NCBI RefSeq assembly: GCF_052169755.1
Contig: NZ_JBQNBV010000087.1
Location: 1 to 8,922, forward strand
Source: Selenomonas sp052169755
GTDB taxonomy: Bacteria > Bacillota > Negativicutes > Selenomonadales > Selenomonadaceae
DNA length: 8,922 nucleotides
Reading direction: 5' to 3'
Shown here one piece after another: positions 4,735 to 8,922 of this stretch. Position numbers and translations under genes: made by a program. The notes under the pieces were generated by a model, which searched no databases, was not told the origin of the DNA, and saw nothing but the letters and a program-made list of their open reading frames with translations. Positions within the stretch are counted from its first letter, which is position 1; every line of letters begins with the position of its first letter.

Positions 4735-5972
4735 AATGGCTGAGCAGCATCAAGGGATTTTTCAAGAACGCGGCGGACGGTCGCTTTTCCCTTTCGGAAG
4801 CAAATGACTTCTTCTTCGGCGGCACGGTTGCCGATGGCGCAGACATCTCGGAGATCACCTATTTCACCTGTCTCAAAACTTTGGGAGAATCCTTGGGGAA
4901 GATGCCCGTCTATCTGATGGACAGTGAGAAGAATCGCGTCATTGAGCATGAGACGACGCGCGTTCTCTCCGTCAAGCCGAACGGCATCATGACGCCGCTG
5001 CAATTCTTCACGACGCTTGAACGCTACCGCAACCACTACGGCAATGCCTACGCCGCTATCGAGCGCGAGAGGTCAAATCTCCGCGCCCTGCACATCCTTG
5101 ATCCGCGTCTTGTGCAAGTGTGGCTGAACAACACGGGAAGCTATACGGGGCGGCGTTACTTCTACCGCTACAACGATCCCAAGACGGGCAAGGAGCATTG
5201 GATTGCGCCCGAGGACATGCTGCATGTCCGCGCATGGCTGACAGACGATACGGGGCTTGTCGGAAAGTCCGTGCGGCAGATACTCGCCGAAAACATGGCG
5301 GGCAACAAGGCTTCGCAGAAGTTCTTGACGGAGCTTTATCGCAAGGGCTTGACGGCGAATGCTGTTGTGAAATACGTCGGCGATTTGACACAGCGAGGGC
5401 AAGACGATATGCTTCGGCGAATTGAGGCGCAGTCGCGGCAGGATTCGCGCCGGTTGATTACGTTGCCCATCGGCTTTGACATCGAAAAGCTCGATTTGAA
5501 GCTCACGGACGCTCAGTTCTATGAACTCAAGCGATACTCTGCACTGCAAATCGCCGCTGCCTTCGGCGTCAATCCCGACCATCTGAACGACTACACGAAG
5601 TCGAGCTACAACAACAGCGCCATGCAGAACCTGCAATTCTACGTCAACACGCTTCTTTACAACGTCTCGCTCTATGAGCAGGAGATGAACCGAAAGCTCT
5701 TGACAGAGAAAGAGCAGGATGCGGGGCTGGGATTCAAGTTCAATGTCTGGGTGATTCTGCGCGGCGATCCGTCGCAGCAGGCGGACATCCTGCAGAAGAT
5801 GGTGCAGTCGGCGATCTACAGCCCGAATGAAGCGCGCGCCAAACTCGACAGCCCGCCGTGCGCGGGCGGCGACGTCCACATGGTCAACGGCTCTTATGTG
5901 AAACTTGAGGACATCGGAAAAGCCTACACGATGAAGGGGGGTGAACGAGATGGCAATAGAGATAAAGAATGA
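4731..5972 (+). CDS. Portal protein, HK97 family
   Basis: Translation most likely starts at TTG 4731, which overlaps the terL stop and has AAGGGGGTGA (4715-4724) 6 bases upstream; the nearby ATG at 4738 is in another frame. The 413-residue product begins MKWLSSIKGFF and carries family-typical stretches: the YFTCLKTLGESLGKMPVYL helix near residue 45, LERYRNHYGNAYAAIER, the LDPRLVQVW strand and DMLHVRAW. Later come the DAQFYELKRYSALQIAAAFG segment followed by PDHLNDYTKSSYNNS. Twelve copies form the ring at the capsid vertex through which TerL pumps DNA and to which the neck proteins attach. The C-terminus is polar and overlaps the protease gene by 23 bases, indicating coupled translation. Length is close to HK97 gp3. 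Confidence 0.93.
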   Translation: MKWLSSIKGFFKNAADGRFSLSEANDFFFGGTVADGADISEITYFTCLKTLGESLGKMPVYLMDSEKNRVIEHETTRVLSVKPNGIMTPLQFFTTLERYRNHYGNAYAAIERERSNLRALHILDPRLVQVWLNNTGSYTGRRYFYRYNDPKTGKEHWIAPEDMLHVRAWLTDDTGLVGKSVRQILAENMAGNKASQKFLTELYRKGLTANAVVKYVGDLTQRGQDDMLRRIEAQSRQDSRRLITLPIGFDIEKLDLKLTDAQFYELKRYSALQIAAAFGVNPDHLNDYTKSSYNNSAMQNLQFYVNTLLYNVSLYEQEMNRKLLTEKEQDAGLGFKFNVWVILRGDPSQQADILQKMVQSAIYSPNEARAKLDSPPCAGGDVHMVNGSYVKLEDIGKAYTMKGGERDGNRDKE

Positions 5973-6714
5973 GACAGACCAAAGTGCCGACCTCTATCTT
6001 TCGGGCAGCATCATAGACGACGATATGGGCGGTATTATCGATGAGTGGTGCGATACCTCGACAGGCTATCAATGGCCGGAAAAGATTAGAAGTCAGCTCG
6101 AAGGCCTTAAGGGCAAGGCGCTGACCATCTACATCAACTCGGACGGCGGCAGCGTGCCCGCAGGCGTGGCGATGGCGAACATGATCGCACGTCATGACGC
6201 TCCGACGACGGCGATTGTCGACGGCTGGTGCTGCTCGATTGCGACACAGATTTTCTGCGCGGCTGATCGTCGGCAGATGCCTGCGAACGCCTATCTGATG
6301 ATTCATAAGCCCGCCGTCTATGCAAGCGGCAACGCCGATGATCTCAGACGGTCGGCGGACGTGCTCGACACGATTCAGCGCGGGCTTGAAGAAACCTATC
6401 AAAAAGCGGCGCTAGAGGGTGTGACGGCGGAACTTTTGCACAAGCTGGTCAACGATGAAACGTGGCTGACGGCAAGAGAGGCGGCAGAGGTCTTTGATGT
6501 GGAGCTTTTGGAAGCGTCACAGATGACGGCGTGCGCAGGAAGCGCGAAATTCATGCAGCATATTCCCGAATGCGTGCGCCGCATGATGGAAGAGAATATG
6601 CCGCAAGAGCAGCCTACCGCCGAAGCGGCAGAGGAAAGCTGCCAAAAAGCAGCGATGGAAATGCGGCAGCGGGCAGAGATCGCCCTTGCCTTGGCGAAAG
6701 GAGCCATGATTTAA
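5950..6714 (+). CDS. ClpP-like prohead maturation protease (S14-type)
   Basis: ATG 5950 has AAGGGGGGTGA (5934-5944) 5 bases upstream, giving 254 residues; a GTG at 5941 lies within that site. The fold signature is clear: YINSDGGSVPAG (residues 61-72) is the ClpP oxyanion-hole region. DGWCCSIAT puts the nucleophile at Ser96, and YLMIHKP gives the catalytic His119. NDETWLTAREAAEVF (168-182) supplies the third acidic position and the family's 'T-W-l-t-A-x-E-A' motif. Such proteases digest the scaffolding/delta domain of the capsid protein during head maturation. The Ser is flanked by two Cys and an Ile where many homologues have small residues, a minor variation. After about residue 205 the tail is Glu/Gln/Ala-rich and probably helical. 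The capsid gene begins one base after the stop. Confidence 0.93.
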   Translation: MAIEIKNETDQSADLYLSGSIIDDDMGGIIDEWCDTSTGYQWPEKIRSQLEGLKGKALTIYINSDGGSVPAGVAMANMIARHDAPTTAIVDGWCCSIATQIFCAADRRQMPANAYLMIHKPAVYASGNADDLRRSADVLDTIQRGLEETYQKAALEGVTAELLHKLVNDETWLTAREAAEVFDVELLEASQMTACAGSAKFMQHIPECVRRMMEENMPQEQPTAEAAEESCQKAAMEMRQRAEIALALAKGAMI

Positions 6715-6715
6715 G

Positions 6716-7843
6716 ATGAAAAAGTCGGATGAATGCAAAAAGATAGTGGATGAACTGCGCCGTGAGGTGGAGAATCTGCAGCAGGAAGGAAACATCGAGG
6801 CGGCGGCAGAGCGTGCCAAAGAGCTGACGAACGCCGTCCATCAATATGAAGCGGCGTTGGCGATGGAGCGGGCGGATCTCGTGGACTTCGCCCATACGGC
6901 GGCGCCGGTCGAGGAGAACAAGGTCAGCGATGCGGTGATGCGAAACCGCGTGTTCAATAAGCTCGTGCTGGGCAGGACGCTCACGGAGGAGGAGCGCGGC
7001 TATGTCAATCAGATCGGCTCGCCCGGTCAGGTCGAAGGCACGCCCGCCAAGGGCGGCTATCTCGTGCCCGAAGAGCAAATGCGCCAGATTCGCGAGTACA
7101 GGAAGGCGTATACGGCGCTCAAGGACTTCACGCACGTCCAGCACGCAAACAGCATCTCGGGCAAGATGCCGACGCTCGGTGATGAGACGGGCAAGCTCAC
7201 GGCGTTCGAGGAGCTGAACAGCATCAAGCAGTCGGATTTCGACTTCGGGCAGCTCAAGTACGAGATCAAGGACTATGGCGACATCATTCCTGTTTCGAAT
7301 CAGCTCCTTGCCGATGCCGACGTCAATCTCACGGCGATTATCGGTCAGCGTTTTGCACGCAAGGCGGTCAATACCGAAAACGATGAGATTCTGAAGCTCC
7401 TCAAGAAGCTCACGCCGACGGCGGTGACGGATGCCAAGGGATTCATGAAAATCCTGAACGTCAGCCTCGACCCGTCCTACTATGCAAATGCGCGGATCGT
7501 CACGAATCAGGACGGCTTCCAGTGGCTCTCTGAGCTGGAAGACGCGCAGAAGCGTCCGCTTCTTGTGCCGGATATAGCCGCGCCCGATACCTACCGCTTC
7601 CGCGGTAAGCCGATTGTCGTCGTATCAAATGGTACGCTTCCGACAGAAACGAAGAAAGTGCCGTTCTACGTCGGCAGCATCGCGGACTATGTGGCGTTCT
7701 TCGAGCGTACAGGCGTGGAGATCGCCGTTTCGACGGACTTCCTCTTCGACAAGTATGCGACTGCCCTGCGCTGCGTGGAGCGCTTCGGCGTCGTCGCCGA
7801 CGATACGGACGCCGTGAAGCTGGCGCAAGTTACGCTGCCGTAA
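6716..7843 (+). CDS. Major capsid protein, HK97 fold
   Basis: The ATG at 6716 follows the protease stop by one base. The nearest ribosome binding site, AAAGGAG at 6697-6703, is 12 bases away inside the protease gene, so coupled translation is likely. The 375-residue protein is close to HK97 gp5 in length. Residues about 3-55 form a charged coiled coil, the delta/scaffold domain removed by the upstream protease. A linker leads to GGYLVPEEQMRQI (113-125), the usual start of the mature shell domain. The E-loop and P-domain follow (KMPTLGDETGKLTAFEE, then KYEIKDYGDIIPVSNQLL at 181-198), and then A-domain strands up to a hydrophobic C-terminus. The cleavage site is inferred to lie around residues 90-112. 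Whether capsids are cross-linked cannot be told. Confidence 0.94.
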   Translation: MKKSDECKKIVDELRREVENLQQEGNIEAAAERAKELTNAVHQYEAALAMERADLVDFAHTAAPVEENKVSDAVMRNRVFNKLVLGRTLTEEERGYVNQIGSPGQVEGTPAKGGYLVPEEQMRQIREYRKAYTALKDFTHVQHANSISGKMPTLGDETGKLTAFEELNSIKQSDFDFGQLKYEIKDYGDIIPVSNQLLADADVNLTAIIGQRFARKAVNTENDEILKLLKKLTPTAVTDAKGFMKILNVSLDPSYYANARIVTNQDGFQWLSELEDAQKRPLLVPDIAAPDTYRFRGKPIVVVSNGTLPTETKKVPFYVGSIADYVAFFERTGVEIAVSTDFLFDKYATALRCVERFGVVADDTDAVKLAQVTLP

Positions 7844-7858
7844 GGGGGGCGAGACGTC

Positions 7859-8158
7859 ATGGCGATCACGCTCGATGAGGTCAAGACGTACCTGCGCATT
7901 GACCTTGATATCGAGGACGCATTCCTGCGGCAGTGCATGAAGGCGGCAGATGCGTACCTCGTTCATGCCGTGGACGATTTCGAGACGCGCTGCAAGATCG
8001 AGGACTTCGAGGCGACGGCGGACATTGTGCGCTTTGCGCTCATCGGTGAAATGTATATGAATCGGGACTGCCGAGGTGACAATCGGCAGTCTTTTCCGTA
8101 TCATATCCGCTCGATGATCCTGCAATTACAGAATTATACAGGAGGTGAACCGCCGTGA
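7859..8158 (+). CDS. Head-tail connector protein, HK97 gp6-like
   Basis: AAGGGGGG (7842-7849) lies 9 bases before ATG 7859. The 99-residue product opens with ITLDEVKTYLRIDLDIEDAFL and continues with a KAADAYLVHAVDD helix. This is the classic start of the gp6-like connector family (phage_connect/QLRG type), in which 'T-L-x-e-v-K-x-y-l-r-i-d-x-d-x-e-D-x-l-l' begins the helical bundle. A second helix pair ends in YHIRSMILQLQNYTGG, placing IRSMILQLQ where the family's C-terminal 'i-x-x-l-i-x-q-L-r' lies. It forms a ring below the portal in the finished neck. The stop overlaps the next gene's start (TGATG). Confidence 0.9.
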   Translation: MAITLDEVKTYLRIDLDIEDAFLRQCMKAADAYLVHAVDDFETRCKIEDFEATADIVRFALIGEMYMNRDCRGDNRQSFPYHIRSMILQLQNYTGGEPP

Positions 8159-8472
8159 TGAATGTAGATAAGATGAATCGCCGTGTGATGCTCCTGCGCC
8201 CGGAAAGCCCCCTGGACGAGATCAACGGCTGTGATACGACATACACCCCGACGCGTGAAGTTTGGGCGGAGTTTCTAAAGCCCGGTTTCGTCAGCCGCGC
8301 CCTCTTCGGCGATGCGGCAGCGGTCGAGGTCACGCAGGGAATGCGTCTTCGCCCTGTGGAAGTCGCCAAGGGCTGGCGCGTCAAGCATGGTGAACATGTG
8401 TTTCATGTGGAGCATATCGACGATACGACACCCGGTGAGCTGATCTTGACGACAAGCGAGGTGCAGCTGTAA
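8158..8472 (+). CDS. Head closure/head-tail adaptor protein
   Basis: GGAGGTGA (8141-8148) serves either GTG 8155 or ATG 8158; I prefer the ATG, which overlaps the previous stop. The 104-residue protein is beta-rich and shows the family pattern of SPP1 gp16/HK97 gp7-type adaptors (PF05521). It opens with NRRVMLLRPESPLDEINGCD, followed by a Y-T-P-T-R-E-VWAEFLKP strand and an MRLRPVEVAKGWRVKHGEHVF segment. A VEHIDDTTPGELILTTSEV strand pair ends it. It seals the neck under the connector and offers the surface that the tail joins. The following gene starts on the last base of its TAA stop. Confidence 0.88.
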   Translation: MNVDKMNRRVMLLRPESPLDEINGCDTTYTPTREVWAEFLKPGFVSRALFGDAAAVEVTQGMRLRPVEVAKGWRVKHGEHVFHVEHIDDTTPGELILTTSEVQL

Positions 8473-8918
8473 TGGCAAGAGCGAAGGGATTCTACATCAA
8501 GAGCGATTTGACGGATGCAATTAAAAAAGCTGTGGGCGATGTCAGCAAATATGATGGGGAAACACAGCGACGTTTGAAAGGCGTCATACGCAAGGGAACG
8601 CAAGACCTTCTTCGAGCATCGAAAAGGAAAGCGAGGGTGGGATCAACAGGAAATCTTGTAAAGGGAATCGAGATGGAGTACGACGAGAAGTACAATCGCG
8701 GCTTCGTGAAATCTACGGCAAATCACTCGTTCCTTTTGGAGCATGGCGTCAATCCGTCCTTTGCTTTCCCAAAGAATAAGAAGGTGCTGAAATTCAAGGG
8801 AGTATTCGCGCGATATGCGTTTATCCCTGCCCGTAAGCCAAGACCTTTCATGAAGCCTGCGCTCGATGAGGTAGAGCCGAAAGTCGTCAAGGCGCTCAAG
8901 GAGGCGATTGACCCGTGA
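8472..8918 (+). CDS. HK97 gp10-like tail-completion/minor tail protein
   Basis: ATG 8472 shares its first base with the preceding stop, and GAGGTG (8458-8463) lies about 8 bases upstream. The 148-residue protein is basic. It has an N-terminal helix (DLTDAIKKAVGDVSKYDGET), a long helix RRLKGVIRKGTQDLLRASKRKAR, then TGNLVKGIEMEYDEK and a strand FVKSTANHSFLLEHGV. The ending is ARKPRPFMKPALDEVEPKVVKAL, in which R-P-F-x-x-P-A is the characteristic motif of the gp10 family. These proteins occupy the head-tail joining region in HK97-type siphophages. The gene falls in the expected slot after the adaptor, and the window stops four bases later. Confidence 0.88.
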   Translation: MARAKGFYIKSDLTDAIKKAVGDVSKYDGETQRRLKGVIRKGTQDLLRASKRKARVGSTGNLVKGIEMEYDEKYNRGFVKSTANHSFLLEHGVNPSFAFPKNKKVLKFKGVFARYAFIPARKPRPFMKPALDEVEPKVVKALKEAIDP

Positions 8919-8922
8919 GGAA

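Noticed and set aside
1..8922. CRISPR array, tRNA gene, insertion sequence or integrase attachment site
   Set aside because: No regularly spaced repeats, tRNA-like cloverleaf, transposase motif or terminal inverted repeats were noticed on either strand.

Overview
The window is part of a tailed-phage genome (prophage or free phage). It covers the end of the early/regulatory region and the start of the late morphogenesis operon, all read on the + strand. The second half follows a standard HK97-type order: HNH endonuclease, small and large terminase, portal, ClpP-like prohead protease, major capsid protein, head-tail connector, head closure/adaptor and a gp10-like tail-completion protein. The window ends just before tail genes would be expected. 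The host is probably a fairly GC-rich Gram-positive-lineage bacterium (Bacillota, perhaps Selenomonas-like Negativicutes). The reasons are strong GGGGGTGA-type ribosome binding sites, frequent TTG/GTG starts, a RinA/ArpU/DUF1492-like late regulator and a P27-type TerS. The host assignment is inference; no host gene is present.

Region 1 (about 1-1082) holds the truncated 3' end of a DUF4406-like gene, an unrecognised 96-residue protein, and a regulator with a sigma-region-4-like C-terminal helix-turn-helix whose best start is a TTG at 597. The three genes are tightly packed.

Region 2 (about 1083-1941) is the least ordinary part. It has an 11-bp perfect hairpin, a 17-bp palindrome and a perfect-consensus sigma-70 promoter (TTGACA, 17-bp spacer, TATAAT) with a second palindrome inside the spacer. 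These precede a 50-residue protein with one hydrophobic helix and a Lys/Arg-rich tail, then a GAAA-tetraloop terminator-like hairpin. This promoter-gene-terminator unit looks like a phage 'moron'. A 49-residue two-helix membrane protein and a small DNA-binding protein follow. Next comes a 165-base gap with a perfect DnaA-box 9-mer, a plausible extended -10 promoter and a very good intrinsic terminator that ends only about 21 bases before the HNH start codon. The late operon therefore has a terminator directly in front of it and no room for a promoter after it. That arrangement suggests read-through or antitermination control.

Region 3 (1942-8918) is the packaging and head module. The genes overlap or abut and are mostly preceded by near-identical ribosome binding sites. 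The gap between the HNH gene and terS (2371-2485) contains a G-rich run, short repeats and an A5T5 palindrome, and is the best candidate for the cos/packaging site. In function, HNH plus TerS/TerL cut and pump DNA, the portal forms the entry vertex, the protease matures the capsid shell, and the last three proteins build the neck that joins head to tail.
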